This document shows positions 16,617 through 24,473 of a DNA stretch of 51,244 nt, in pieces. Position 1 is the stretch's first letter. Each line of letters opens with the position of its first letter. A model generated the notes under the pieces. The model did no database searches. It was given only the letters and a program-made list of their open reading frames with translations, and had not been told where the DNA came from. The stretch spans positions 11,845 through 63,088 of the forward strand of contig NZ_JAIMID010000024.1 in the NCBI RefSeq assembly GCF_019966535.1. The letters run 5' to 3'. Source of the DNA: Mesobacterium pallidum (lineage in GTDB: Bacteria > Pseudomonadota > Alphaproteobacteria > Rhodobacterales > Rhodobacteraceae). The translations under genes and the position numbers were made by a program.

Positions 16617-16644
16617 ATGCAAGCTTTTATCAAAAAGCTTGCAT
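16617..16644. repeat. Recombinase-core-like palindrome, right of chromate genes
   Basis: Perfect 12-bp arms ATGCAAGCTTTT / AAAAGCTTGCAT around ATCA. The outer 10 bp of each arm match the left site at 13860-13891, and the central octamers (TTATCAAA versus CTAATAAA) agree at 5 of 8 positions in the same orientation. It lies 10 bp beyond the stop of the AIPR gene but lacks a T-run, so a terminator is less likely. Confidence 0.6.
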
Positions 16645-16654
16645 GATGTTACTC

Positions 16655-18334
16655 TTACGATACGGCCAGTAGGTCGAAAAAGTCGCTCTGCTTGGCGCTA
16701 ATTTCGCCGAGAATGCGCTCCTTGGTTCGAGGACTGCGGAACATTTGGTAATGCGCTACCGCCTTTTGCTGGCTACAAGCGGCGGCCACTCTGCGGATAG
16801 CCTCTTCAACAAGCGCGCGTGCTTCATCGCCAGTCGGAAGCTGCGCTTGCTGCGATTTCACGTGTAGCAACTTGCAGGCGAAGAGCACATACCAATGACC
16901 ATAAACTAGGTATTGATGCTCATGTCCGGTTTCTGGTGACGCCGCGAACTCGGCTTGATAATTGTTCCGCATCTCTTCGATGTTCTCATAAATCTCGTAG
17001 AGCCGGATCAACTCATCAATACTTTGTCTGTTACCGAAAATATGATGGAAGCGTGAATCGAAAATCGAATCCGACTCCGTCTTTGCCTTGTCCGGCTCTC
17101 GCAGCTCAAAAGAAAGGATTATCTGGCCAAGCTTCAGGGCGTCGATTCTCTTCTCTTCTGGTTTATCGGAATGCATGTTTCTCTTCCGCTCGAAGAAATA
17201 ACCGCGTTCCTTGAACGCCAGTTCCAGCTTCTTCAGCGTCGCGTGGTTCGACATGAGGTCGCGGCTCTGAATTCGCGCCTGACTGTTGGTCGCAACCGCC
17301 ACTCTTTCAGCGATGTCCGCTCGATCTGTTGCGTACATACGAACCATTACGACAACATCGGAAAGTGCCGCTGGATTTGTTCGCGCGGCTTCGACAAGGG
17401 AATGAGACGTTTGCGCTCCGTTAACTATCTGAAAATCCTTGAAAACAAGCTTGGGGTTGGTGTGGCCCTTGTTGTACGAAAAGCTCTTGCAGGTGATCGT
17501 CACCCCGTTGTTTAGATACCAAAAAAGGTAGCTGTCGCCGGAAGTGGCCGTCGAAATGATATCCTGATTGTAACCACCTTTCGCACCTAGAAAAACGCGC
17601 AGGTTGTCGTCAAACAAATGACGTTTGATCGTCTCTCCGTCGTCAGCGGTGATCAAGTCCACAAAGGACTGAGCATCGACCGATGCGATGGCCCCCCGTA
17701 CATCACCATCGGAGCGCTCTAGAATTTCTCTGCTTATCACCTGAAGCTGACCATCTTCGGCATCGCGCCCCTCAATGGCCATGGCCTGCACAACGTCGTA
17801 CCCACTGTAGAACTCAAACGAAACCGACGAATGGGATGCTTTGACGCTGTCAGCGATACCTTGAGCAGACGTCGAAAACCCTGCCCCGTTCGAGCAGAAT
17901 ATCACCTTGTAGCGGCAAATCTTTCCCTTGTCGTGCAGCTCCCAAATACGGCGAACTGCCTCCTGCAGTTGGAAGTTTCCGTTGCCCGCGAGACTATCCG
18001 ACTTGTCGAATAGCTCATTCACAAACAACGAAATCTTCAGTACTTCCGCGTCATTGATGGTCTTGTGGCAAGTGCCTTGGCTTTCTCTGTACTTGGACTG
18101 GAAAAGAAAGACCTCAGCGCTGCTTTCACCTTCGACGATGTGTATGGCGTCCACGCCCTTGTCGTCAGGGCCGTCTGTGATGATCTCTTGCAACTGGTCT
18201 TCATGACCAGGGAATATCTGATCAAGGACGATCGCCAAGAAGCCTACCGTCTTTCTCTGAAACTGATGCCGGTCGCACGCTTTCGCAACACGAGCATCAA
18301 TGATATCCCAGTCCATCTTTGAAATTGGCTTCAT
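16655..18334 (-). CDS. AIPR family protein (abortive-infection-type)
   Basis: A 559-aa protein with AIPR (PF10592)-type features. The N-terminal module has GPDDKGVDAIHI and VFLFQSKY (D62, Q79-x-K81), resembling a PD-(D/E)xK nuclease core. The central region includes FWYLNNGVTITC and FQIVNGAQTSHSL, which are characteristic of AIPR. The start is ATG 18334 with AGG 5 bp upstream; a much longer open frame upstream overlaps the phosphoribosyltransferase and is rejected. AIPR genes are associated with phage resistance. The gene has its own upstream copy of the 20-bp palindromic motif. Confidence 0.88.
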   Translation of the reverse strand: MKPISKMDWDIIDARVAKACDRHQFQRKTVGFLAIVLDQIFPGHEDQLQEIITDGPDDKGVDAIHIVEGESSAEVFLFQSKYRESQGTCHKTINDAEVLKISLFVNELFDKSDSLAGNGNFQLQEAVRRIWELHDKGKICRYKVIFCSNGAGFSTSAQGIADSVKASHSSVSFEFYSGYDVVQAMAIEGRDAEDGQLQVISREILERSDGDVRGAIASVDAQSFVDLITADDGETIKRHLFDDNLRVFLGAKGGYNQDIISTATSGDSYLFWYLNNGVTITCKSFSYNKGHTNPKLVFKDFQIVNGAQTSHSLVEAARTNPAALSDVVVMVRMYATDRADIAERVAVATNSQARIQSRDLMSNHATLKKLELAFKERGYFFERKRNMHSDKPEEKRIDALKLGQIILSFELREPDKAKTESDSIFDSRFHHIFGNRQSIDELIRLYEIYENIEEMRNNYQAEFAASPETGHEHQYLVYGHWYVLFACKLLHVKSQQAQLPTGDEARALVEEAIRRVAAACSQQKAVAHYQMFRSPRTKERILGEISAKQSDFFDLLAVS

Positions 18335-18365
18335 AACCTGATCTCCGCGTCTGTCTTTGCTCCAT

Positions 18366-18385
18366 GCACAAACCCACATTTGTGC
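18366..18385 (-). promoter_or_regulatory. Shared palindromic motif upstream of AIPR gene
   Basis: GCACAAACCCACATTTGTGC: 7-bp arms around CCCACA, 31 bp before the AIPR start. The same sequence, with first base C, occurs before dprA and before parA, followed in each case by a T-rich tract on the plus strand. It is a candidate operator or centromere element. Confidence 0.65.
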
Positions 18386-18488
18386 TTTTATGGGTCTCGG
18401 TGCGTCTTGCCTGATGAATAGCCAACGACGGTGCCAATGGCCGGATCGACGATCTTCTCGATATCGCCTTGCAAGCCTTGGGTGCGGA

Positions 18489-19013
18489 TCATCGCAAAGA
18501 TACGGATTCCGCATCCGGGCAAGCAGCTCGCAGGAGTTCCGCGCAGGCGAAGCTTGTTCGCCCCATGGTAAGCACGTCATCCACGATGGTGATCTTGTCC
18601 GGCACAAAGAACGGCTTCTCCGCTTCGATGCTTTCCATGTGAACCGGAACAAGCGGCCTTTCCGCCGCCGGTGAATTTGAAGAACGCGGCACCGCCTTCG
18701 TTCTTTTCAGATAGGTTTGAACATCCTTGCCGAACCCATGCTCGTGCAACACGTCGCAGATGACCTTGGCAGGCCAGAGCGCCCCATCCGGGAGCGGTGC
18801 AGAGCGCGGCACCGGCACAAGGGTTACATCCGGCCCCAGGAACGGTAGCAGGATGTCTGCCTTAGGGTCTTGGAGGTGTGGGATGGCCGAGGCGATGATA
18901 TCAACCCGGCCCCGTTTGATAGCGCCACATGCTTTCCGTGATGTCACCGATAGCTCAGAGCTCCCCCGAGGGGAATAATTGGCGAAAGTGCCGTACTCAT
19001 AGCTCGAAGGCAC
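18489..19013 (-). CDS. ComF-like phosphoribosyltransferase
   Basis: About 174 aa from GTG 19013 (GGGGG 6 bp upstream; a TTG at 19046 gives 185 aa). The PRPP-binding loop is TIVDDVLTMGRTS near the C-terminus, and the chain contains VTLVPVPRSAP, as in ComF/PRTase proteins. It overlaps the end of the DprA-like gene, so the two are co-translated. A DprA-like protein paired with a PRTase on a plasmid full of defence genes suggests a two-gene defence module. The substrate is unknown. Confidence 0.78.
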   Translation of the reverse strand: MPSSYEYGTFANYSPRGSSELSVTSRKACGAIKRGRVDIIASAIPHLQDPKADILLPFLGPDVTLVPVPRSAPLPDGALWPAKVICDVLHEHGFGKDVQTYLKRTKAVPRSSNSPAAERPLVPVHMESIEAEKPFFVPDKITIVDDVLTMGRTSFACAELLRAACPDAESVSLR

Positions 19014-19689
19014 GAACGCCCCCGGCAGTGTAATTTGGGATATCAAGCAGGATATCGGGCAGGTCTTCGCGGCGGAGTACTTGCGCCCCGTACTCGATAA
19101 GCTGTTTTGGCCAGGTCAGGTTCGGATTAGTGGCGACGTTCTCAAGCAGGTAAAGGTCCCGGCCAAGCCGGATGGCTTCCCATCCCTGGTGGCGCGTCCC
19201 ACTCTTTTCGCTCGCCTCGATAACGATGGTCGCATCGCAGATGAGTGCCATCGTCCGGTTGCGGCGTGGAAAATTCTCGCCCTTGCCCGGATAGCCTTCG
19301 GGAAACTGTGAAATCGCCAGATGATTTAGCTTGATCTCTTCGAGAAGCCCCGCATTTTTGGCCGGATACGCCTTGGACAAAGGGGTTCCAAGCACCGCAA
19401 TGGTGCGCCCGCCCTCTTCAATCGCTGTCCGGTGCGCAACCGTGTCGATCCCCTCGGCCAAGCCGCTGACCACGATGATGCCCTGCCCTACCAGAGCGCG
19501 GGTGACAGCCTGCGCTCGCCTAATACCGTCCGGGGTGGCTTTCCGGGAACCAACAATAGCCACGCGTGAGCCTTCGGTCAGGAGCGACGTATCACCCGCC
19601 GTGTACAACACGTCCGGTGCGTTCTTTTCCTCGACCGGGCCTAACGGCCCAAGGGCTTCTCTCGTTCTTAGCTCTGCGTGCATTCTCAT
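18997..19689 (-). CDS. DprA/Smf-like Rossmann protein
   Basis: A 230-aa protein with the DprA core: VAIVGSRKATPDG, VSGLAEGIDTVAH, the QFPEGYPGKGENFPRRNR stretch and VIEASEKSGTRHQGWEA. It has only the Rossmann-like ssDNA-binding domain, without the SAM or winged-helix domains of chromosomal DprA. It heads a pair with the PRTase gene, about 75 bp downstream of a copy of the shared palindromic motif. Chromosomal DprA loads RecA in transformation; a plasmid-borne short form beside a PRTase is more likely defensive or involved in incoming-DNA handling. Confidence 0.85.
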   Translation of the reverse strand: MRMHAELRTREALGPLGPVEEKNAPDVLYTAGDTSLLTEGSRVAIVGSRKATPDGIRRAQAVTRALVGQGIIVVSGLAEGIDTVAHRTAIEEGGRTIAVLGTPLSKAYPAKNAGLLEEIKLNHLAISQFPEGYPGKGENFPRRNRTMALICDATIVIEASEKSGTRHQGWEAIRLGRDLYLLENVATNPNLTWPKQLIEYGAQVLRREDLPDILLDIPNYTAGGVRAFEL

Positions 19690-19763
19690 CTTGCGGCAAT
19701 GCCTCTTACACCATCGCCTTCCCCCTTGTTTTTATAACACAGATCACGTCTGCGCAACGCCAT

Positions 19764-19783
19764 CCACAAACCCACATTTGTGC
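19764..19783 (-). promoter_or_regulatory. Shared palindromic motif upstream of dprA-like gene
   Basis: CCACAAACCCACATTTGTGC, 19 of 20 bases identical to 18366-18385. It lies between the end of the RHH gene and the dprA start. Confidence 0.65.
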
Positions 19784-19789
19784 TTTTGT

Positions 19790-20089
19790 TCATTTGCGGG
19801 TTATCCCTGCCTCGTCTTCCAGCTCTTGCGTGCGCGCCTCAATGTAAGCTTGCAGCTCCCCGACCATCTTCCGATCCGTCGCGCTACAGGCCGTCTTGAA
19901 CCGTGTGTGCATGCTCGCCGGAAGGTCGAGGCTTAGGCGCTTTGTCGGCTCGTCCGGCACAGACTTGGCCACAGGCTTTGCCACCTGTGTTGTGTCATGC
20001 CCTGCCCCGCCCCGCTCGAACGCGAGGATTTGATCATCCGTTGGCTGCTGCTTCGGTTTTGGAGCCGCTGAAAATGTCTTCTTCGACAT
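19790..20089 (-). CDS. Ribbon-helix-helix partition partner (ParG/CopG-like)
   Basis: A 99-aa protein with a flexible basic N-terminal arm and a ribbon-helix-helix C-domain (KRLSLDLPASMHTRFKTAC, then a helix). It overlaps the 3' end of parA by 56 bp, the usual arrangement for a ParA partner. Such proteins bind the centromere and repress the par promoter. It is the best candidate to bind the repeated 20-bp palindrome. ATG 20089 is used rather than the upstream start. Confidence 0.8.
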   Translation of the reverse strand: MSKKTFSAAPKPKQQPTDDQILAFERGGAGHDTTQVAKPVAKSVPDEPTKRLSLDLPASMHTRFKTACSATDRKMVGELQAYIEARTQELEDEAGITRK

Positions 20090-20705
20090 ACCGTTCAATC
20101 TCTTTTGTTAGGTGTTCGATCTCGCGAGCCGCGTTGCTATCGCCAGCCCACTCGAAAATCGTTTGCCCCATGGTCATGCCTTCTGCGAAGGCAACACGCT
20201 GTTCGACCTCACTTGCCAGGATAGGCAGGCCCGACTCAGCGGCCATGTTGCGAATATCCCTCCCGATGACAGTTTTCCCTATTTTGCGGGAAACCACAAA
20301 CCCACATTTGAGGGATGGCTTGAATTCCTGCGCCTCCTTGACTTGGCGCACCGTCAAATCAGAGGCCCAAGTCGAGAGGCCGGAGGGCTCAATTGGCAAC
20401 GCCACGAAGTCCGACGCCACGATACAGGACCGGGCAATCTCTTCCGCGTGCGGCGGGCCGTCGATGATGGTGTGAGTATAGTCTTGGGCAAGCTTGAGCG
20501 CATCCCGCGCCATGTTTGCCCGCGCCATGCTAACAACCTGGAAGGGGGCGTCTTCGCGCAGGCTCGCCCAAGTGGTAGCGGAGCCTTGCTTGTCCGCGTC
20601 GATCAGTAGCACCCGGTGGCCTTGGCGTGCCAGACAGCCCGCCACGTTCACCGATAGGGTGGTTTTGCCGACGCCGCCTTTTTGGTTCAGGAAAGATATG
20701 ATCAT
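20034..20705 (-). CDS. parA: Plasmid partition ATPase ParA
   Basis: A 223-aa ParA/MinD-type ATPase with deviant Walker A KGGVGKTT (residues 9-16), switch region LIDADKQGSATTW and IDGPPHAE as motif B. It is short and has no N-terminal HTH, as in type Ib ParA partition proteins, so autoregulation should rest with the RHH partner. It moves plasmid copies apart on the nucleoid. It lies 60 bp downstream of repA in the same direction, with a palindromic motif in between. Confidence 0.93.
   Translation of the reverse strand: MIISFLNQKGGVGKTTLSVNVAGCLARQGHRVLLIDADKQGSATTWASLREDAPFQVVSMARANMARDALKLAQDYTHTIIDGPPHAEEIARSCIVASDFVALPIEPSGLSTWASDLTVRQVKEAQEFKPSLKCGFVVSRKIGKTVIGRDIRNMAAESGLPILASEVEQRVAFAEGMTMGQTIFEWAGDSNAAREIEHLTKEIERYVEEDIFSGSKTEAAANG
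20294..20313 (-). other. Palindromic motif copy inside parA
   Basis: CCACAAACCCACATTTGAGG shares its first 17 bases with the intergenic motif copies but sits inside the parA reading frame (codons for LKCGFVVS). It may be a fourth binding site or chance. Confidence 0.4.
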
Positions 20706-20741
20706 GAGTCCACCTCACCACATTCGTGGGAAAGCGTAAAG

Positions 20742-20761
20742 CCACAAACCCACATTTGTGC
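20742..20761 (-). promoter_or_regulatory. Shared palindromic motif upstream of parA
   Basis: CCACAAACCCACATTTGTGC, identical to the copy before the dprA-like gene, 36 bp upstream of parA. It is a likely par operator/centromere. Confidence 0.7.
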
Positions 20762-20764
20762 GTT

Positions 20765-21793
20765 TTAATTCTGGTATGCGCCTCGCTTATTGCAGAAGGC
20801 CAGAAAGTGCTTATCCGCATCCTTCACGTCGATAGCCTTGTCATGCACCCATGACCGCCACTCGTTTTCCAGCACGTAGACGTCCCACCCGGGCGCAAGA
20901 CGCCGCGCCTCATCATGTGTGTCTGGTTTTCTGAACCGCAACGCCAGGAAGGAGGGGGCGACCACCGCCTCAGCCCCCTTGGGGCGAAAGACAACATTAT
21001 CGCTTTCGATGCTCATGGTGTAGTCGGGGAGATGGTCGTGCACCGCGTCATCCTCGATGATCTTCGAAATCAATCGCCTGAATTCTTTCGTGGTTGAGCC
21101 TGACCCGCACTTGTCGCGCAAGAGTTCGAGCCCACACTTCCACTTGGGTTGTGCGCCGCAATGCTTACGGGCCAGTTCATAGAGCCGCCGTTCAAGCGGT
21201 TTTCGGAGGAAAAAATACTGCTTGTTCAATGTCAGAACATGATTGTTCTCGATGGCATCAAACACCCAATCCGACAGTGTGATCTCGACATCCTGCATCC
21301 GACCGTCACGTGTCTCCCGAACGATTTCCGCGGACTCGATCAGGCCGAACACCTTAAAATATTCCTTGCCACCTTGGCGGATATTCGTCTCGATCTGCGT
21401 GCCTTGCAGACGCCGCAGCGCATCCTTCAAGAGCTGGTAGCCTTGGCCCGAGGTCTGACGGTTCGTCGCCACCAGCAAATCATGAGCCTTGAACCGCATC
21501 GACCGGTTGACTTTGCGGCCTTCATTGAGTGCAGCCATGCACTGACTGATACAGTAGATCAGCACGTCACGGTCATGGACTGTGGCCAGCCCGTAGCGTG
21601 ACGGTGAAACCTCAATCGAATTATCACCATTCTGGTAGCGTCGCGGCTTCATGTCCGGCTTGGTCGAGAGGGTAAACACTGGATGTTCCATCGAGGCCAT
21701 GTCGCCCTTCGGTACCGCGTCCACAATGTCGCAAACGAACAGGTCTTTTTGCGGATGCCGGTCCGGCAGGAGCGGGGAGCGTGCATTCGTCAT
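20765..21793 (-). CDS. repA: Replication initiator RepA (PF10134-type)
   Basis: A 342-aa initiator of the RepA family common on alphaproteobacterial plasmids. Recognisable blocks include MEHPVFTLSTKPDMKPRRYQ, SRYGLATVHDRDVLIYC and KPLERRLYELARKHCG, in a winged-helix layout. The ATG at 21793 lies inside the first of seven iterons, so RepA bound to the array could also block its own expression. This is the replicon of the 29.3-kb unit and independent of the RepABC operon further right. Confidence 0.92.
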   Translation of the reverse strand: MTNARSPLLPDRHPQKDLFVCDIVDAVPKGDMASMEHPVFTLSTKPDMKPRRYQNGDNSIEVSPSRYGLATVHDRDVLIYCISQCMAALNEGRKVNRSMRFKAHDLLVATNRQTSGQGYQLLKDALRRLQGTQIETNIRQGGKEYFKVFGLIESAEIVRETRDGRMQDVEITLSDWVFDAIENNHVLTLNKQYFFLRKPLERRLYELARKHCGAQPKWKCGLELLRDKCGSGSTTKEFRRLISKIIEDDAVHDHLPDYTMSIESDNVVFRPKGAEAVVAPSFLALRFRKPDTHDEARRLAPGWDVYVLENEWRSWVHDKAIDVKDADKHFLAFCNKRGAYQN

Positions 21794-21985
21794 TTCACAC
21801 ACCCTCTGCTCAGCTCACGATTCGTCATTTCACACACCATGGCTCACTATCGTCATTTCACACACCGATCGTCAAGAGTCGTCATTTCACACACCAACAG
21901 CCTGTGGATAACTTTTCTAAGCCATCGTCATTTCACACACCCAGATTCGTCATTTCACACACCAAACTTCGTCATTTCACACACC
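21788..21985. repeat. Seven oriV iterons CGTCATTTCACACACC
   Basis: Seven exact 16-bp copies start at 21788, 21823, 21851, 21880, 21926, 21948 and 21970, all in one orientation. Spacing is irregular at first and then two helical turns (22 bp) for the last two intervals. They are RepA-binding iterons; there is no cas context and the spacers are too short for CRISPR. Confidence 0.93.
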
Positions 21986-22095
21986 GCCCTTCTGGGAAAA
22001 ATTATTTGTTTCAAGGTGTTATTGGCCGTTTTCCAAGGTGTAACTCTATTATAACTCTATTTAACTCCCTCAGAACGCGAAGCCTTTAACAAAAT
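21903..22095. other. Replication origin: DnaA box and AT-rich region
   Basis: A perfect DnaA box TGTGGATAA (21903-21911) sits between iterons 4 and 5. Beyond the last iteron is an AT-rich tract (about 21990-22095) with repeated TTCCAAGGTGT/TTCAAGGTGT and TAACTCTATT elements, suited to strand opening. With repA this forms the complete origin. Confidence 0.8.
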
Positions 22096-22110
22096 TCCAA
22101 CGCCCAACTT

Positions 22111-23955
22111 TCAATTCAGCGGGTTCTGATCGAACCTTCCACGGTAAGCCTTGCTCTTGAAATACAGGTTCTGCTTCGCCCTGAGGGGATTTCGGTTGCC
22201 AACCAATAACAACAGCTCATCCGCCTTCATGCCGGTGATCTGCTCTGCGGTCATGAGCTTTTGACGCTGCTCCGAGTAGGAAAAGTCCCGACCTTCGTTC
22301 GGAGCCTTTCCCTCCCGGATTTGCTGAGAATAGACAGTACTTTCACCAAGGTGGCGCGCTGCCCATTCGGCGGTTTCGATATCGTTGAGGTTGAAGACGC
22401 GCTTGGTGATGCAGGACCCGAAGATCGAGCGGGCATCTTCACGACCATAGGCTTTCTCGACCTGTCCCGTGTCCTGGGTCACGAAGAGCGCTTCGATCCC
22501 TGCGCCAGCCGCCACGTTGGCAATGTTGATGATCTGCTCCATCCGGCCCATCCGCACAAATTCATCGAGGACGAGAAGGACAGGGGCCTTGACCTTGCGC
22601 CGCCCGTCCTGGCGCACGACCGTTCCCAGAACGAGGTTGATGAACAGGCGCATGAAGACGGCCTGCTTGTCCACCTGGTCCAGCGGGACGGCGATGAACA
22701 GATCGACCCTGTCATCGAGAAGGTCTTCCATGCGGAAGCTAGACCTTTCGAGGAACCGGCGCATGTTTTCCGACTGCATCCACTCGAAGGCCTTTGAGAT
22801 TGCCGTCTGAATCGATCCGCGTTCCCGATCCCCGGCGCGCAGGATCGTTCCTGCGGTCTGGGCCGGGCGGTGGCCGACAAGATCGCCGTTTTCCGCCCAG
22901 GCCTGAAGGGTCGCATCAAGGTCCGCTGCCAGAAGCAGGTCGGCCACGGCGATCAGGTTGCGCCGTTCCGGCTCTTCCTGTGTGACGATCACTTCGATCG
23001 CCGCCGCGACCAGCTGACGAGCCATTTCCGAGAAATGCGCGCCGTCGCCGTCTTCGGGTTTCACCAAGCCATCTGCGACCACGCTCACATCGCGGGCCAG
23101 TTCCTGGGGGCGGATGTAGTCGAGAGGGTTAAACTGATCGCTGGGGTCTTCGATGATCCCGAACGGATTGAGTACCGCGACCTTGCGCCCGAGCTCAGCT
23201 CGCTGGCGGCGAGTGACCGCGAAGTTCTCGCCCTTGATGTCCAGGACAACGACCGGCCCCTGGTGATCGAGGATCGCGGGGATCACGGCGCTGACGCCCT
23301 TGCCGCCCCGCGTCCCGGAGACGACGAGATGGTGACCGCCACGCCAGAGCTTGTCATCCGCTTTTTGATAGCGCAGGAGTTTGCCGTTGTGCAGGGCGAG
23401 GGGCAGGCCGGTCTTGTTGCGCGCCAGATGGGCAATGTCGCGCGGGTCCATCCAGCCCGCCTGCCAGGGACCGGTGCGGGATTTTCGGTTGCGGCCAATG
23501 CGCGGGTTGAAAATCGCCGCCAGCGGGAGGCTGACAGCCAGCGCGATGCCGAAGGCTCCGAGCGCGAATGAGATCGCCATGGCTTGCTGTTGAGGTTCAG
23601 AATACCGCGCCAGCCCCCTGAGGCTTTCCCAGATCGCCCGTGGAAATGGCCAGCCCGCGCCCAACCAGGTCTGGAAGGTGGCCTGCATGCCGGTGAGCGC
23701 GCCCCTGAGGGGCGTCAGGGCGGCGAGGGCGGCTATGCACAGGCAAACCCATGCGAGGAGCTTCAGGGCCGTCCTGTGGCGCTCTGCGGCAGTCCCGAGG
23801 GTGTCGAGGATCATCGCCAAGGCGATGATCGGGACCGCATAGCTGGTCATCGGATAAATCGCGACCATTTGGGGCGCAAGGATCACGGCAGCAGCGGCCA
23901 GGATCACAGCGCCGATCATGATCACCCAGTGGCGGGCTTCCAGAACAAAACTCAT
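22111..23955 (-). CDS. traG: VirD4/TraG type IV coupling protein
   Basis: A 614-aa inner-membrane ATPase. Hydrophobic segments lie at about 10-50, 65-85 and 125-150. Walker A is SGTRGGKG (213-220) and Walker B is VLLVLDEF (459-466). It couples the relaxosome to a type IV secretion channel. No VirB genes are present in the window, so the plasmid is mobilisable, borrowing a channel from elsewhere. It overlaps the small relaxosome gene by ATGA. Confidence 0.93.
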   Translation of the reverse strand: MSFVLEARHWVIMIGAVILAAAAVILAPQMVAIYPMTSYAVPIIALAMILDTLGTAAERHRTALKLLAWVCLCIAALAALTPLRGALTGMQATFQTWLGAGWPFPRAIWESLRGLARYSEPQQQAMAISFALGAFGIALAVSLPLAAIFNPRIGRNRKSRTGPWQAGWMDPRDIAHLARNKTGLPLALHNGKLLRYQKADDKLWRGGHHLVVSGTRGGKGVSAVIPAILDHQGPVVVLDIKGENFAVTRRQRAELGRKVAVLNPFGIIEDPSDQFNPLDYIRPQELARDVSVVADGLVKPEDGDGAHFSEMARQLVAAAIEVIVTQEEPERRNLIAVADLLLAADLDATLQAWAENGDLVGHRPAQTAGTILRAGDRERGSIQTAISKAFEWMQSENMRRFLERSSFRMEDLLDDRVDLFIAVPLDQVDKQAVFMRLFINLVLGTVVRQDGRRKVKAPVLLVLDEFVRMGRMEQIINIANVAAGAGIEALFVTQDTGQVEKAYGREDARSIFGSCITKRVFNLNDIETAEWAARHLGESTVYSQQIREGKAPNEGRDFSYSEQRQKLMTAEQITGMKADELLLLVGNRNPLRAKQNLYFKSKAYRGRFDQNPLN

Positions 23956-24239
23956 GACCGGTCCTCTCGGGTGTCAGGAAACAGACTCTGCCAGAGCCCC
24001 CGGTCGTGGTCCCGCTGGGTGAGGCGCTCTGGCAGGTCGCGCCGAACCAGCTCTTGCAGCGCAGGTTCGGCGCTCAAACGGTCGAAGATCAAATTGCCCA
24101 GAAGCCATTTGATGCGGTCTTCGTCTTTCTTTTGCGAGAGACGACGCCGGGCATCGAGCGTTGCGATCTGAGCGTCGAGTTGCGCTTTCTTCTCAGTCAG
24201 CTCTTCGAGGCGAATGTCGGTCGGGCGTCTTTGGGGCAT
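23952..24239 (-). CDS. Small relaxosome protein (TraC/TraD-like)
   Basis: A 95-aa highly charged protein with a helical coiled-coil N-half (LEELTEKKAQLDAQIATLDARRR). Proteins of this size and makeup precede traG in MOBQ mobilisation regions and assist the relaxase at oriT. It is transcribed away from oriT, divergently from the relaxase, and coupled to traG. Confidence 0.75.
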   Translation of the reverse strand: MPQRRPTDIRLEELTEKKAQLDAQIATLDARRRLSQKKDEDRIKWLLGNLIFDRLSAEPALQELVRRDLPERLTQRDHDRGLWQSLFPDTREDRS

Positions 24240-24300
24240 GGGGCAACCTCAGGAATAATCGGGGCCAATGTAGCGTCTGAAAGATATGTTGAAAAGAAAC

Positions 24301-24345
24301 AAATGCGCGCTTATACGTCGTTGCACGACGTGCGCTTGCTCTGCG
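24301..24345. other. oriT (MOBQ type) with nic-site inverted repeat
   Basis: Perfect inverted repeat ACGTCGT-TGC-ACGACGT (24315-24331), flanked on the complementary strand by ATAAGCGCGC (24305-24314). This resembles the inverted repeat plus ATAAnTGCGC nick region of the Ti-plasmid/RSF1010 oriT group. It sits in the divergent gap between the relaxase and the small relaxosome gene. Confidence 0.8.
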
Positions 24346-24473
24346 GCTCAACGGGCGGGGATGAATAGCAGTCGTGTAAAGGCGGCGATGCCGCCTGACG
24401 AGGGTTTCACCCTCGCACTTCCGACCAGCGCAACCAGGCGCTGGACCCTGTTTTGAAGAGAGGCGTGAGAGCT

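Noticed and set aside
16617..16644. Rho-independent terminator of the AIPR gene
   Set aside because: A perfect stem at the right place but AT-rich and without a T-run, and its arms recur at 13860-13891; a recombination site is favoured, though a terminator is not excluded.
18335..18652. N-terminal extension of the AIPR protein by 106 residues
   Set aside because: Overlaps the phosphoribosyltransferase gene and the palindromic motif; ATG 18334 has a ribosome site and a family-like start.
21788..21985. Regularly repeated 16-bp sequence that could suggest a CRISPR array
   Set aside because: Repeats are 16 bp with gaps of 6-30 bp, contain the repA start and surround a DnaA box; these are iterons.
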